Part shown: positions 11,636-42,961 of the stretch, one piece after another | Position numbering within the stretch: the stretch's first letter is position 1 | How the letters are laid out: every line of letters begins with the position of its first letter | Source: Actinostola sp. cb2023 | Lineage: Eukaryota; Cnidaria; Anthozoa; Actiniaria; Actinostolidae | Length of the DNA stretch: 64,000 bases | Direction: 5' to 3' | Assembly (NCBI GenBank): GCA_033675265.1 | Contig: JAUJYZ010001301.1 | Location: 166,001-230,000 of the forward strand | The notes under the pieces: generated by a model | Told to the model about the DNA's origin: nothing | What the model saw: the letters and a program-made list of their open reading frames with translations, nothing else | The model's database searches: none | Translations under genes and position numbers: made by a program

Positions 11636-13313
11636 AGTGCATTTGGGGCACGGAACGTGACTTCGTAAGCTAGGAATTATAGCTGCGTGATGAGTCAATT
11701 GTACATCAATTGCTAATATGGGGATTGCGAAAGGAGCGCCGATTGAACCACTTTAATCTGTCTCTCAAATCTGTTATGTCATTAATTATATTATTTGGGC
11801 GTTGTATACGATTTACCGCGTTCAAATCCAACAGAAGACAATTCTATCGTAAGAATAAAATTGAATATCACCGCCGATATTAATCTGGGTTACCGAAACA
11901 GCAGCATATGCATATCATCGTGGCCATATCACATTCTTTTCTGCCTTGCAGACCTGGAGAGCGATTTACATTTGGTTTGGTTTTTGTTACAAAACCTAGC
12001 GTTTTCTTTTGAAAAGACGATGAAAAGGCAGAAACGTGCACCTGAATGATCACAATAACAATGTAATTGGACACCAGCGATCCAGGCCAAAACTTGTACA
12101 TAATTTACTATTGTTATTACCTTTCTTCACGCCACATTCCAGAGCTGAGCTTGGAGGGCGATTAACTGTATCTCGACGAAAAGCCTTTCGTCAACAGAGC
12201 CTTCAATAAAGTAGATGATAAAGAACGAGATGAGAAATAAAATGGGACAAGGAGCGGGCTGACAGCACTAAACAGATGGACACGCAAATCACTGCAATAG
12301 AAACTGGATTCAATTTGAGTAACGAGCATTTGATGAAGCGTTTGAAAAGGTAAAACATGAGCGTCCTTATTTCAAGAAAAGTTAGGCTACCAAATATTTG
12401 GCTCAAAAGAACGGCATTTGCATTGGTCATGCGTATGAGATTACGTGGATGAAGGCGTTCGAGCAAGAGACAATAGATTTGGTGAACGCACGCTATAAAA
12501 ACCAGAGGATATGGTAGCAAATAATACCACACGGCTACCATGGCAATTATGCAACTATATTCACGACATAAGACATGTACAAAAACACGAAGGTTTGGAG
12601 GCCATTATTGACGTATTAGCGCGTTGTGAGGTCTGAGGCCTCGGGACTCGAATTAACGTAACTGATCTCCATTTCGGTCCCCTGGCCTGGTTGGATGAAC
12701 AGCGTAATTACATTGATGGTATTGCCTGCTCAAAGTCTAATCTTCTTCAAGACCCAGATGGCGGAGAAAAGGGAGTAGAGGAACTTCTTGCGTTTTAGCT
12801 TGCCATAAAAAGCGCAATTCTTTTAAAAAAATCGAAATTCGCTTTTTTCGCTTACACCGATTTTAAAAAGCGTCGACAACGGGTGATCTGAAATGGATGT
12901 TCTGAGACCGAGAGGAATTATGGGACTGCAAGGTTTTCTCATATTATATGATACAAAATTATTTCATTTCCTCTTCTTCTTCCAAATACGAGCACTCCTT
13001 CACCTCAAGCTTAATAGAATCGAACGGTTGATCTTCGAACGGTTGATCTACAGTAGGCGGTCACAATTCATCTCGGCTCTGATCATCCATTTCAGAATAA
13101 TGTATGCCTTGCCATAGCATTATATTTGACCAATTTTTAACGCGGAATTAAGATAATGAAACGGAAGACTGAGAATCACTGCGGATATCGACCATAACAG
13201 CCGCCTCGAAATGTGCGGTTCATAGTTTACTGCGCCGGTTTGAAATATTCTCATCTGATTTTCGTCCTTTAGCTCAGTAGTATTCTCGTATGTGCAATAC
13301 TTGTTGTATACAC
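11636..13313. other. Intergenic, nothing recognised
   Basis: AT-rich DNA with only short random ORFs. The longest (12203-12541, minus) is hydrophobic but has no family motif. No repeat was clearly identified. Confidence 0.5.
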
Positions 13314-13478
13314 GCATCAAGAGTTCCAGACTTCCGGTACGCGCGCAATGCATTGTGAGATTATTACAAAGGAAAAGTGAGCACCAAGTGAGCAAAAACA
13401 TAGCTTGGGCTCCCTGTGTCTAGAATTGGTGCTCACTTTTCCTTTGTAATAATACCGGAAGTTTGGAACTCTTGATGC
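13314..13478. repeat. Foldback MITE, GCATCAAGAGTTCC family, copy 1 (arm deleted)
   Basis: Termini GCATCAAGAGTTCCAGACTT and AACTCTTGATGC; inner arms GGAAAAGTGAGCACCA / TGGTGCTCACTTTTCC. The right arm lacks the ~20 bases (CTCACAATGCATTGCGCGCG) present in copy 2 at 51205-51390. The central loop is the reverse complement of the loop of copy 2. Confidence 0.9.
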
Positions 13479-13980
13479 TTCTATAGAGACTACCATGGCC
13501 GGAATCCCCCAAAATGCGAACGATGAGAAATCGCCGAGGGACGCCTTACGGTAGCAGGCAAGCTGTGTGTCATCTCTTATACATATACATGTAAATGCCA
13601 GGAATGTATCTAAACCATCATCATCATCAGACAACATCTTCAGACATATATCATCATCCATCTAAACCATCAACCATTGTAAATCCACGGTGATACTTAG
13701 CGTTGGTTCGCGGTGGGGAATCCATGGAAAATATTATACATTTAGCAATTATAGTTGTAATTATTTATTAATTATTAATATCATTATTGTCGGTTGTTGT
13801 TATTACCGATATCCTATGGCGGATCCAGCTCTCAAGGAGATTGGGAAAGTCAGGGGACGTACATGAATGACGACGGATCTACGTTATTCCCTCTCCTGCT
13901 CTTCCCCTTTCTCAACTCCTGGTCCTACTACGGCTAGCAATATTCATATAGTAATGTACATATCTCAGATTCTGATAACC

Positions 13981-14680
13981 ATCGTTATTGACTGAGGACC
14001 GTATGAATACATGTGACATATATAAAGTCATATATCTGAATACTGAAACATGACCATGGTAAACAAATTGAGATTGGGAAAGTCAGGGAGGAGGATCGTT
14101 ATTGACTGAGGACATATGAATACATGTGACATATATAAAGTCATATATCTGAATAAACATGACCATGGAAAACAAATTGAGATTGGGAAAGTCAGTGAGG
14201 AGGATCGTTATTGACTGAGGACATATGAATACATGTGACATATATAAAGTCATATATCTGAATAAACATGACCATGGAAAACAAATTGAGATTGGGAAAG
14301 TCAGTGAGGAGGATCGTTATTGACTGAGGACAGCCAAGAAAAAGAAACCGACCTCGCTGTTTAGAAGGAACTTTGTGTCAATGTCCGAGAATTTTCGACA
14401 ATATGAATACATGTGACATATATAAAGTCATATATCTGAATAAACATGACCATGGAAAACAAATTGAGATTGGGAAAGTCAGTGAGGAGGATCGTTATTG
14501 ACTGAGGACATATGAATACATGTGACATATATAAAGTCATATATATCTGAATAAACATGACCATGGTAAACAAATTGAAATTGGGAAAGTCAGTGAGGAG
14601 GATCGTTATTGACTGAGGACATATGAATACATGTGACATATATAAAGTCATATATCTGAATAAATATAACTATGGAAAAC
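13981..14680. repeat. Minisatellite, ~109-114-bp unit, about 6 copies with an insertion
   Basis: ATCGTTATTGACTGAGGA recurs at 13981, 14095, 14204, 14313, 14491 and 14602. Each unit also holds ATGAATACATGTGACATA and AAATTGAGATTGGGAAAGTC. A ~70-base unrelated segment (14332-14400) interrupts the array. The ORF on the minus strand is a by-product of the repeat. Confidence 0.9.
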
Positions 14681-16883
14681 AAAATCCTTTTCCATCTGTT
14701 CATCAGTATGAGTATTTATTGTTTGGGTTCGTTACCAAGCAACCATACATTGAGTACCAAACAGCTGCTTTGTTTGAATAAGTATTCACAATATCAAGGA
14801 GCCCCTTTCAAGATCCTTTTGCGTTTGTGTGAGTAGTAGTACTCAGAGTAGTACTTAGAAGGTACGTTGCCAGGCAACCATTGAGTATCATTGAGCCTCC
14901 TTAATTCCCATTTCCGTTTGTGTGAGTATGTTGCCAGGCAACCATTGAGTGAGGTCCTTACGATTTTCCGCTAGAATGAGTGGTAGAAGTTACCTTATTC
15001 AGTCATAAGAGTTGTAATCGAACCTGATACGGATGCCCAGTTAACAAGATCACTTTATTATTTATCTCGCGTCAATAAGCATACTGACAGAGGTTTCTTC
15101 TACCTGAGGACCTTTGAACTTAATCATTCTTGAAGATGGAGAAAGAAAAGAAAATCCGCACAAGAAATAGAAGAAAAAAAACGACAAAAATAATAATTAG
15201 AAAGAAAGTGAAAGAAAGTGAAAGAAAGTGAAAGAAAGGAAGAACAGGAAAGAAAACAAAACAAAACAAAACAAGAGAAAGAAAAGTAAAAAGAAACTGA
15301 AAAAAAAAGAAAAGAAAAGACTGTACAGAAAACGGAGGCTTTGCCCGCTGTTCGCTCCTTCGCAGCCGGTCGTCACGTTTTCAGTAGCAGCCAGAATGCA
15401 GTCCTGGAACTTCTATTTGCTACTGTTCGCTTTGTTCAGTATATAAAATGTGCAACTAGTAAAATTATGACTGAAGTGTGGTGAATTTCACTGTTATGGC
15501 ATCGAACTATTTAAAATATTTCAGTTGTATTCTTGTATGGCATTGATACAGTGTACTTGCTTCGTGACTGGTGTTTACTGCGTATAGGCCCACCACAAGG
15601 GGTAAGCTCTTTAAACACATGCAATGAGTTATCTACGTGACCACGTTTGCGCGGTTTGCGTGGTTTGCGGCATCGTCAAGCCCTCGTATTGATATCACAT
15701 TTACGGATTGATTTCTTATGTCTTTGAAATTCTCCATCGCGTGATGCGGCCAATCCGTGCGCTTGTACTTGAATGTATAGCAAGCCGCTCCCTAGCATCA
15801 AAATGTGTTATACACATGTATATCATATTGTATTATACACATGTATTTTTTTGCATAGACGCTTGTCTCTAGTAAGGATTCAAAACGGAGTCAAACGGGC
15901 TCCGCGGTGACTGATTCGCATTCCATAACTTCCTATTCCACTTAACCGCTTCCCCGTATTCAGTTCTTACAAACTAATACTGAGTGCTTCAGTAAAGTGC
16001 CTGCTACCGGTTGCGAAGAGTGATAGGTCTCCCCTTTCCCGATTTCTGATATCTCTACCACAGGAACTCCATCACAGTGATCTAGTCGCTCGTCAAAATG
16101 TGCGGCTGTGAAAACGCATTGCTACTAGACTGGCTTTCTAGCACTACCGAAGCAAGCATAAGCACAAGCACAAGAGGTCTTATAACATAGCTACGTACAA
16201 TATAACGCGCGCTCTGATTGGCTGAATTCTATGAACTAGAAATGGATATGTCATAGAGATATTTCATGAAAATGACGTCAAAATCCAAAACCAAAGATTT
16301 TCGCTGAAGTTTTCGTACCTACTATAAGACGAAAATGGATGACTTCGCTTTATTAGTCGGGCTTCCTGTGGCTCTAACAACATGACCAGTTATCAATACG
16401 AGACTGGTCGAGTCTGAATTCACAAACCTTGTGTCGTCAAATCAGTGTCGTCTTGTTTTCAAAATAACCACAATAATTCATAGAGCCGATGGATTTATCA
16501 ATCCAGTACTAGTACTGCAAAGGGTTTAGAGATCTTTAGAACTTTTAAAAAACGAATCGAAGTGAGTTGATACACACAGCCGGCGGTGAAGAGAACAGTT
16601 GTAAGGTTTTCAGCCGACCGATAACCGTCGAGGTAAATCCATATTTACACTTCATCCAAACATTATATTTAATCACTCTGCGATGTCTAGTTTATGTATT
16701 ACGGTATTTGTTTTTTGTATGGATATATTTATGGTAACAGATAAACTATGTCATTGTCATTCATGACTCGCCGAGTTTGTGAAATCGCAGCCGTACTGAA
16801 ATTGCAAGGAAAGCAAGTTCTATCGAGCGACGAGGAACCAAACACTGTTTTAATCGCACTATAAGATATCTATATTTAGTTCA
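14681..16883. other. Intergenic with a purine-rich tract
   Basis: 15130-15335 is strongly A/G-rich with a GAAAGAAAGT repeat. GTTGCCAGGCAACCATTGAGT occurs at ~14868 and ~14931. A single TTAGTCGGGCTTCCTGTGG half-hairpin lies at ~16354-16372. No gene was recognised. Confidence 0.5.
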
Positions 16884-17095
16884 ACAAAACGCTCATTAAT
16901 TGAGCGTTCACTCGTGCCCTGGTGCAATTGCGTTCTGAAATGAAGCCGGTTCATAATGAAAGACGCATGGGCACCAACATAAACATTAACAAGACGCTCA
17001 TTGAGCGTTCACTCGTGCCCTGGTGCAATTGCGTTCTGAATATATAATGAAGTTCATAATGAGAGACGCATGGGCACCAACATAAACAAGAGCGA
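16884..17095. repeat. Tandem duplication of a ~105-bp segment
   Basis: GAGCGTTCACTCGTGCCCTG, then CAATTGCGTTCTGAA, then GACGCATGGGCACCAACATA occur twice, starting near 16903 and 16997. A related ACGCTCAATGAGCGTTCACT is at ~49450. Confidence 0.75.
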
Positions 17096-17189
17096 ACTAT
17101 TTGGCCCGTTTGAGCATATAATTACTTCAGTACGTGTATAGTGTTATTGAAGCCTTTGTAAGCTTAAATATCTTAAACAAAAACAAACG

Positions 17190-17262
17190 ATGGAAGTTAT
17201 CAGAACCATCTGACTCGATGCAACCTCAAGACGTACCAAATACGTCTGATTGGAGATGTTTA
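17190..17262 (-). repeat. Dispersed repeat, GAGGTTGCATAGGTCAGATGG family, copy 1
   Basis: On the minus strand this matches 49096-49132 and 49904-49936 (ACGTCTTGAGGTTGCAT..GTCAGATGGTTC.GATAAC). The three copies share at least ~45 bases. Confidence 0.6.
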
Positions 17263-17732
17263 TCTATGTCTCCCTCGTCACGCAACTGTCATGGTCATTG
17301 TCATAACGTTTGGTATGGCCGGCCTGTGGACCAATATTCAGTATACCGAGCTATAGACTAGCCTGCGGAGGAGGCTAACTTTCGGAACTTTACAGTATAT
17401 CAGTAAAAACGTTAATAGCCCGACTTCACGCTACTAGAGCGTCTTGTTTAGCATTGACTACGGAGACCTAAGCTTACCGACTTTCTCAGCGGTTTAAAAC
17501 TCATGTTAACGAACCCGACATAAACGAAAATGCCGAACTAGAAAGAGTCAAATGACAATCAGGGAAAATTACATGAAAATGAAGGAAGAAAAGAAACAAC
17601 ATAAATAAATTAAAGGACGGTTAAGAATCATAAAGATGAGAGATCGAGGAAATAAAAGAAAGGGAAGAAAAACTAGTGCTATGCTAATTTACTGTTATAC
17701 TCTTAATTGATGACATTGACTTTCTACTCATT

Positions 17733-17773
17733 TCGCTTGAAAATGGTGCCTAGTCGACACCGAAACGTCGCCA
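17733..17773 (+). ncRNA. Decayed hammerhead-like motif
   Basis: A 4-bp hairpin GGTG (17745-17748)/CACC (17758-17761) is followed by GAA, then the self-complementary ACGT and a C at 17769, the same order as the better examples at 20521 and 61834. The upstream core that should read CTGATGA reads TTGAAAA, so self-cleavage is not expected. Probably an old Penelope-type relic. Confidence 0.3.
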
Positions 17774-18830
17774 TAATTTCCTTTATATTTATAACATTAT
17801 GTACATCTAAATCGTTACTGATAAAGAAAAACTATACATACGAAAATGAGGTAAAAAAAAGGAAAAACAATCGACAAAACTCACAAACAAATATAGAAAA
17901 TATGTAGCACAGTTCAAGATTCACAAAAAGTACGATCAATTAACTCAAAGAACAAAATCGATATCCTCGGCATTAAATATTTGGCCTCCTCTGCAGAGAA
18001 AAAGTAAAAATAAATATTGGGTTTCCTGTGGTGAAACAGTCTCGGAGACTCGGTGTCCAATACTGTATTTATTTTTACTCGTTTCTACTCGTTTCTAACG
18101 AGTTGCGGATCCAGGTGTTGTTTTGTTTTCTTTTTTCATTCTCTACCTTCTCTCTTTCTTTCTTAGCTTTTTTTAGAAGTCCAAGGTCATAAAAAATAGT
18201 TAGATATAGAATGAATCATCATTATTTTTCTATTAATATATACGAGTCTACATTCAATGAATTAATTGAATGGTATTGTCAATTACTGAATTAATAGATG
18301 AATGACGTAATCTGTATATAGACGTCAATATTTCCACATTTCAGCCAATCACTGCGTGAACGTGATGTGGGGTGATGGCAACGCGTGAATAAACGTGCGA
18401 TTGACTGGGATTTTACGTGTAGTCATAACTGATGACTGATTTGATAGACTATAGTACTTCCGGTTGTATAGTTGGGAGAATCTAGCTACGGGTAAATAAC
18501 AGTATTTTATGATATCTATAATAATAGTTTACTAAATATAATACTTGAAATAAATTTATTTGAATTCATTTGAAGTGTATTACGAGTTTCATTGTAAGGT
18601 GTTGTGATACAAGAATCAAAATAAAAGTAATAGTTTTGAATGTTATTCTGGATTCAATGTAGATTCTCCTTACATTGTAGTCTAGCGCGGCAATGTGTGT
18701 ATCTACCTTTTCGATCGAGTAGCAAAATACACGAATTTCAACGCAACATGGCTGGGCCGATCTAAGCTTACGATCTTTGCTCTGTATTACTTGAAAACAC
18801 TGACAAAAGGGTTCAAAGAAACTTGAGAGA

Positions 18831-36148
<17,318 letters not shown>

Positions 36149-36202
36149 TCTTGGTTGGCCAGCAGTATGCGGGTTACTTAGGTCAGAAGCGGTTGTCTAC
36201 CT

Positions 36203-36362
36203 TGTGGCGGATCTAGGGGTTTCGGGGGATTCATCCGAACCCCTAAATAACAGCTCGGAGGCCCCTAATTTTAATACTTGATAAAAAGTACAGTAATTTG
36301 TTATGGGCTAGCCCAAGTCCCTGTTTTGGAACCTTCCTGGACAAAATCCTGGATCCGCCACA
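36203..36362. repeat. hAT-like MITE in the probable kinase 3' UTR
   Basis: Termini TGTGGCGGATC and GATCCGCCACA enclose 160 bases, starting 55 bases after the kinase stop codon. A similar half (ATGGCGGATCCAGC) is at ~13815. The superfamily is guessed from the terminus only. Confidence 0.65.
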
Positions 36363-36449
36363 GCTACCGTCGAATAATATTACTGCTTTTAGAGGTGGGG
36401 CACTGAAAATAACTGTTGTTTAGAAACTTTGCACTAATTAAAAAATGCA

Positions 36450-36470
36450 TAAATAAATAAATAAATATAT
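36450..36470 (+). promoter_or_regulatory. Candidate polyadenylation signals for the kinase
   Basis: Overlapping AATAAA hexamers (36451 onward), about 300 bases after the stop. Confidence 0.4.
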
Positions 36471-38110
36471 ATTATATATATAATGAGAACAAATTCTATG
36501 CAGCCAATCAGAAGAAACGCCACAACCGCAAAGCAAATATCGAACCTACATGAACTTTAGTCTGATGATCGCCTAGAGCGTGAAACTCGAGTAACTTTTT
36601 TCTCTGTATTTACATTTTGTAAATATATATTATATATATTTCCCTATATATAAAAAATAGTATTATCAGTTCATCAGGAAGCTAGCAAAGCACCCATACA
36701 ATTGAACACCGCAATTTCTAACAGTTAAAGTACAAACAAGTATTTAGATTTAGATACTGGGGTTGGGATTTCGAGATATCGAAGTCTAAATCCGTTGCGC
36801 CCAATTCCAAGAAATCGAAGGGATATATATTTATCTTCGTGAAAGTGGCCATGGAGAGGTTGGAGATTATTAACCGAGATCGAAATAGCGGGTTTCCACT
36901 GTAGTGCACACTTGATTGTCAACTAGCGCAAGGGGTTTGTTAGTCCTGGAGGGATATTAACACTAGCCAAGGCCGGATGTTCATTGAATTTAGCACTGCA
37001 TATACATTTCAGGAACAGGGCCATCGAGAGCCACTATAAGAAGTGTTTAACACTATAGCGATTTTAATGAATGTACATATTAACATAGACTTCCAAGATA
37101 GAAATTATAACAATAACAATTATTGATTAACAATTATCATCAATAATAATTCAATGCAAAATAATAATTCGCGGACTTCAGTTTGAAAAAATGATAATTT
37201 TCTGAAAATTTTAATATAATGGCTTTCGATAGTAGTAATATATTGTCAAACATGATCACAATTAACATTTTTTATGAATTGTTGATTCTTTTAATTTCCA
37301 CGAGTTCGCATCAAACGATAATTGTATTCAAAAATACCTCGTGACATCTAAGCACGTGACCAATGAGACCAATCAGAACGCTTGTAGCAATATTTTTTTT
37401 TAGAAAAGTTTTGTTTTATTTTCATATAGTTAATATTAATTTATCAGTAGTCATTTCAATATTCGATATCTTGGTTTGAACTGATGTATATAATAAGCTT
37501 TAACACTCCAGGTTCGAGTTGCTTAAGCACCGCTGTACTTCTTGACAAAAGACGCATTTAGTCAGAGTAAGCCTCGAGTCAGTGTATGGTAAATATAAAT
37601 ATTCACAAAAAAGTGTAATAAAAAATAAATATAATTATTCACAAATAATGTAAAACATAGTAAAGTCAGTTCGCGCATGTGTTCCTTGAAGCGTAAATAA
37701 AGACTCCGAAAAAGTCCGAGTTCCAGACTGGAATTGAATCCTGATTTTATCCGAGTCTTTATATACGAGACACGAAGAGACACGAACTCACTTTCATTAG
37801 TAACAGATTACTTAATTAATAGTGTAAAACATGTTGACAATGAACAACAGAAACATTTTATTATTTCAAAGGGTATTCTCTGCCTTGGAAATTCCTTGGA
37901 AATGTCCAAAAACTTGGAAATTTCCAACCAATTTCCATTCAATTATTATTCTCATTCACATTATTTTCTCCGTGATTTTCATTGGTCGAGAGACGACTAC
38001 GTCACTGCAGATAACTTCCTACGAATAAGTGCTTTCGTTCTCCTCGACAATGGCAGCTCGATTTTTCCAGAGTTGTTGCTTTAGGTGAGAGAAAATAACG
38101 TGAATGATAA
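36471..38110. other. Intergenic AT-rich DNA
   Basis: No gene was recognised. It contains a TTGGAAATTCCTTGGAAATG segment at 37885-37935 similar to the repeats at 30340-30390 and 43555-43640. Confidence 0.5.
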
Positions 38111-38261
38111 AATAATTATTGAACTCGGTTTTTGCAAAATATCGTGATTTTGTAAGTGGCTCGCAGACAATTATTTGCCTCTGCCCTCGGCATCGGCAAA
38201 TAATTATTCTGCTCGCCACCGACAAATCACGATATTTTGCTCAACCTCGTCCAATAATTAC
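38111..38261. repeat. Foldback (MITE-like)
   Basis: AATAATTATTGAACTCGGTT, then GCAAAATATCGTGATTT, recur inverted at the right. The inner arms are CAATTATTTGCC / GGCAAATAATTA. Confidence 0.85.
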
Positions 38262-38898
38262 TAATTATTATTATTATTAATAGTTTATTTTATGAAAACC
38301 AGGTCTCAATGCATTGTTCAATCAAAGTTTTCAACCGAGCACAGCGGTGTTTGAACTAACTCGAAACTGGATCGGAATATTTGATACTAATGGCGCTGGG
38401 AGCTTCAAGAGTTATATAATTTTTTTGGATTTTTAAGTCATTATATTGTGTACAGTACATAGTATTTTGTTGTTTTATTTGTTATAAAATTAAGGGACAT
38501 TTGAGAATGTATGTTTATCATTAATTTGTGTTGCATAGAGTTATAAAAAGCCGGTATACACTGTCAAAGTATGTTTGATCAAAGTACTAGTTTGATCCTA
38601 CGCTTCATTGTGCAAGCCAAGCACTTTGAAGGAAAGATGGCCGCCATTTTGGATGATGTCATTCAATTGGTTATCGGTTTTGTTTTTCACTAAAAGTAAT
38701 AGACTGAAATTATACTATATAGTTCAACCTCTAGTGACGTTTCCGTGTTTGTTCATGTTAAAGTTCTTGGTTATAATGTACAGGAAGATATAATAAAAGT
38801 CAAACTGATTAGAGAAAGCTTGAAATATTAAAATGAACAGTTAACAGAAGTTTACTTTCATTCTTTCTATGCATATATCTGTATATATAGTATATATC

Positions 38899-39198
<300 letters not shown>

Positions 39199-39674
39199 AC
39201 AAAGCTTTGACAAATATTAATTATCTCAAACCGTGTAGTCAGTCAAATGCTGAACTAGTTCCATCGAGACAAAGGTTGGTTGAGCCGAATAATTTTCCAA
39301 TTCAAGATTTTGACGCCCTGCTTCTGTGCAAGACTTTTTGGGTAAAACTACGCTCTTCGTGTTTTTACAAGGACTAGATGTCGCAATTGCTGGCTTTCAA
39401 TCAGCTGTTAAAACTCCTTGAATCTCATTATTTGCTTCAAATGACGGGCAAACACTGCCCTCCATGTGCTATCAAGCAGAGAGTATTCTATTGAAAAGGT
39501 GCAATTCAGCTGATGAAAATTCCTCACGAGACCGGAAATAACGTCTAATGAAATCAAGCAATTGAAGTAGTGGATTGCACAAAGGACGTGGGGAGATCAA
39601 GTACATCCTGTCTCCTTCAGTCAATACATGCAAATAGCCGGTGCTGACAAACTCATATTTTATTTAAAAGTTTG

Positions 39675-39712
39675 ATCGAGGGTGGGCGCTTAATCGAGGA
39701 AATACGGTATTT
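39675..39712 (-). repeat. Solo terminus of the TTAAGCGCCC repeat family
   Basis: GGGCGCTTAATCGAGGAAAT followed by ACGGTA matches the end of the 25480 element. Confidence 0.6.
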
Positions 39713-40252
39713 ATAATTACTTAAAGCGCCCGGCAATATCCATTAAAAAAAAACAGTAAAACCGACATCTACTAAGAGATCAGTTTGCTCTTTTAAACGA
39801 TTGAGAGAAAAATAAAAGAAAAAAAAATACAACTAACTTCCTGTCTGCCATGGCCAGCTGAAATTGAAGAAGGTTATTGTCCTTTCAAACACTTCTGGAT
39901 ATTAATTTTGTTACGTACAGCGTCATTGGATAGTGTTCTTTTTACTGTCATGTCAAAGTATGACGTCAGTACAAATGATTGACAAATGGGCGGGGCGACA
40001 AGTTAGATAAAATCTTCAAACGCATAATGTGAGAGGTGAACATTCACTTCTCCCTGCAAGGAGAAGCCAATGCTACAAGACTTGAAGAATATTGCTTGAT
40101 TCGCATCGACAAAGGTAATACCAGTTTTCATGCCCACGTCAGTGTTAACTGATACATCCTGCAGTTTAAATAAATATATTATTATTATTATTATTATTAA
40201 TTGAGGGTATTTAACTTCGTCAGGCAAAGGAAATAGACGACAAACGCGTATT

Positions 40253-40287
40253 CAGACGTTTCGCCGGTGAAGGCTTCGATCATCACT
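40253..40287 (-). ncRNA. Decayed hammerhead-like motif
   Basis: On the minus strand GTGATGA takes the place of CTGATGA, followed by GCC/GGC, GAA, ACGT and C. The C-to-G change in the core should abolish cleavage. Sits just right of an (ATT)n tract. Confidence 0.3.
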
Positions 40288-40400
40288 GGTATATTTAAAC
40301 TGAAAATCACTCTCTTAAATAACTTACATAGTTCTGAAATACCCAATATGGTATTAGGTTGATCAAACAATGCTTATTATAATTACAATACTGTAAATAG

Positions 40401-40401
<1 letters not shown>

Positions 40402-40485
<84 letters not shown>
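40402..40485. repeat. (ATT)n microsatellite with SINE-like tail
   Basis: Perfect ATT trinucleotides followed by AAGTTCTTTATAAACGCATC, a SINE tail-like phrase. Confidence 0.9.
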
Positions 40486-40487
<2 letters not shown>

Positions 40488-40643
40488 AGTTCTTTATAAA
40501 CGCATCATACAATAGTCTCGATGCTTTTTACAATTAATGAGAACGAAACAGTGGCAAAAGCTAAAATAGAAGAAAAAAAAGGTATTAAATATTCCTAGTA
40601 AACAGGAAGGTTTTAAGTGAAGATTTGAAGGCAGCAACGGAGG

Positions 40644-40780
<137 letters not shown>

Positions 40781-41283
40781 TTCGTTATTTTTCAATCGTA
40801 TTTGGAGTAGTTTTCTATCAGTTAAAGCAGGGTAATGCTTAAGATTTCTACAAGGATTCAGTGCTTGAAGGCCCTTCTCTAACTTCCTAGCTATACTCTG
40901 CGAGTCCTTTTCAATTACATTTTTAATTATTTGGATATTTTTTTATGAAAAACAAAGTTTGAAAACCGGACCACTCAAAAACTGACCGGCTACGGCCCTG
41001 TAGCTATATATTTGTATTTACCGTTTGTAAATATCTCCATAACCTGCAGAAGAAGGCTTGGCTAGCCGATAATATAGTCACCAAAAAAATATACGTTGTA
41101 TTGGTCTTTGCTGAGTCCTTGGACTACTTTATTTAACATTGTTTTTGACCATTTAGATCTATACATTAGATGCAACGTTTTCTGGCAGTATACTCGTACA
41201 CGGCTTTTGCTACTTCTCAAGCCATTTCAAGTATAGCTTTCACTATATACTTTCGTATACACATACATACATCAGACATGTAC

Positions 41284-41651
<368 letters not shown>

Positions 41652-41777
41652 GCCTTTATTTACACAGGGTAGCTCTATCAGTTCATCTTTTCAGACATAT
41701 TTATTATAGTGCCTAAGGCTCTTCCGCTATAAGTTAGCTGGGACTGATATATTCTGATGTTGAGGCCTTTAATATAC

Positions 41778-41945
41778 AGTCATTCTCAAAAAGGTTGTCC
41801 AGATGGCTGAATGTAATGCCGCTGGCATCAACTCGCAGTTCCGCGCGCAGAAATTGAAAAAAAATGGGAATAACGTGACTTTATTGTAGCAGTATTGGAG
41901 TCTTTTCATCTTTTCATCTGGACTGAACGTTTTTGAGAATATTAA
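41778..41945. repeat. Foldback MITE, CAGTCATTCTCAAAAAGG family, copy 2 (internally deleted)
   Basis: Same terminus and same ACGTGACTTTATTGTAG block as 10412-10682, but ~100 bases shorter. Confidence 0.8.
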
Positions 41946-42055
41946 CTGCATATATGCAGTATAGGCGCAAAGAAGATACTAAGGTAACACTAGTTAGGCC
42001 TAGTTCAGGCGTCGTGCTAATCATGAGCCGTTCTCATTTCAAACAATAGATAACT

Positions 42056-42312
42056 AGAATCCTGACCTTTAATAGCTTGAAGATCTACAGCTGCTTTCAA
42101 AACTAAGATTCAAGTCTACTTGAGTCCTGTGTGTCGTTTGTTTTCCCTTATCTGCTGAGTAATCTTGAAACTCGATACGATCAAATACTTCGCGCATTCT
42201 TTCTTCATTCATCGCATTTTTTCTTCATTCTGTGACCAAACAAAACAAAAAAAATAAAAAAAAAGGAAGTTCATTTTATTACTCGGGCTTCCTTCGGAAG
42301 GGCCCGAGTAAT
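42056..42312 (+). repeat. Dispersed ~250-bp repeat ending in a hairpin, copy 1
   Basis: Matches 50019-50260 (AGAATCCTGACCTTTAATAG, then AGCTGCTTTCAAAACTAAGA, then GAGTAATCTTGAAACTC). Ends with a hairpin ATTACTCGGGC / GCCCGAGTAAT at 42278-42312. A Helitron-like 3' hairpin is possible but not shown. Confidence 0.7.
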
Positions 42313-42683
42313 GAGACGGCTTCTTTTGAAGTAATTAAGAACGGCTCTTGTAAAGTACGGCGTTTGAACTATAGGCCTAATATAATATACTCCTTTAATT
42401 CGTGTTCAGTTGTCTCTACTTAGTCGTGTGCTGCAGATCTGCGTTGTTTCATTTCGTTTCCCGGAAGTGCAGACGAGAGGGAAATGGGTTGGTAAACAAT
42501 TATCTCGATTAATTTTCAGATTTTTGCAAAAATGAAACTAAAACTATATTTTTGTTGACATTGCCTCCAGAGTCAACTTCACGGAAGGGATTTTCGCATT
42601 TTCAGATCCTGAGTATAAATACAATAGATAGTAAATTATGGTTATTTGCCATGTAGAAAATGAAATACTGTAAAATATAATTA

Positions 42684-42961
42684 ATAATAATAATAATAAT
42701 AACATTTATTTATATATCGCAAATTCAACATAACGTTTTCAAATGCGCTGAATGAAACTGAATTAAATGAAATAATTTTTTAAGAAACCCAACTGGCAAG
42801 GAGGCAAACCAGTTGGCTATTTACAAGCATGGTCGAGAAACTGAATTTAAACTAGGGATTGCCCAGAACAAATACAGTCTCAGCTAGTGGACAGAGCGGG
42901 ACTCGAACTCGGGGTCACCGGATTCTGAGACCGACGCTCTGACCACTCGACCATGCTGCCT
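42684..42961 (-). mobile_element. tRNA-derived SINE, apparently full length
   Basis: Minus strand: a tRNA-like head with A box TGGTCGAGTGG (42953-42943) and B box AGTTCGAGTCC (42909-42899), a body of ~170 bases, and an (ATT)n 3' tail at 42684-42703. Pol III transcription and LINE-driven retrotransposition are inferred from the family. Confidence 0.8.

Noticed and set aside
12203..12541. 112-codon hydrophobic minus ORF that might look like a receptor fragment
   Set aside because: No DRY, NPxxY or other membrane-protein motif in the expected order.
42232..42423. Hairpin at 42278-42312 as a bacterial-type terminator
   Set aside because: The window is eukaryotic and the hairpin recurs as part of an interspersed repeat.
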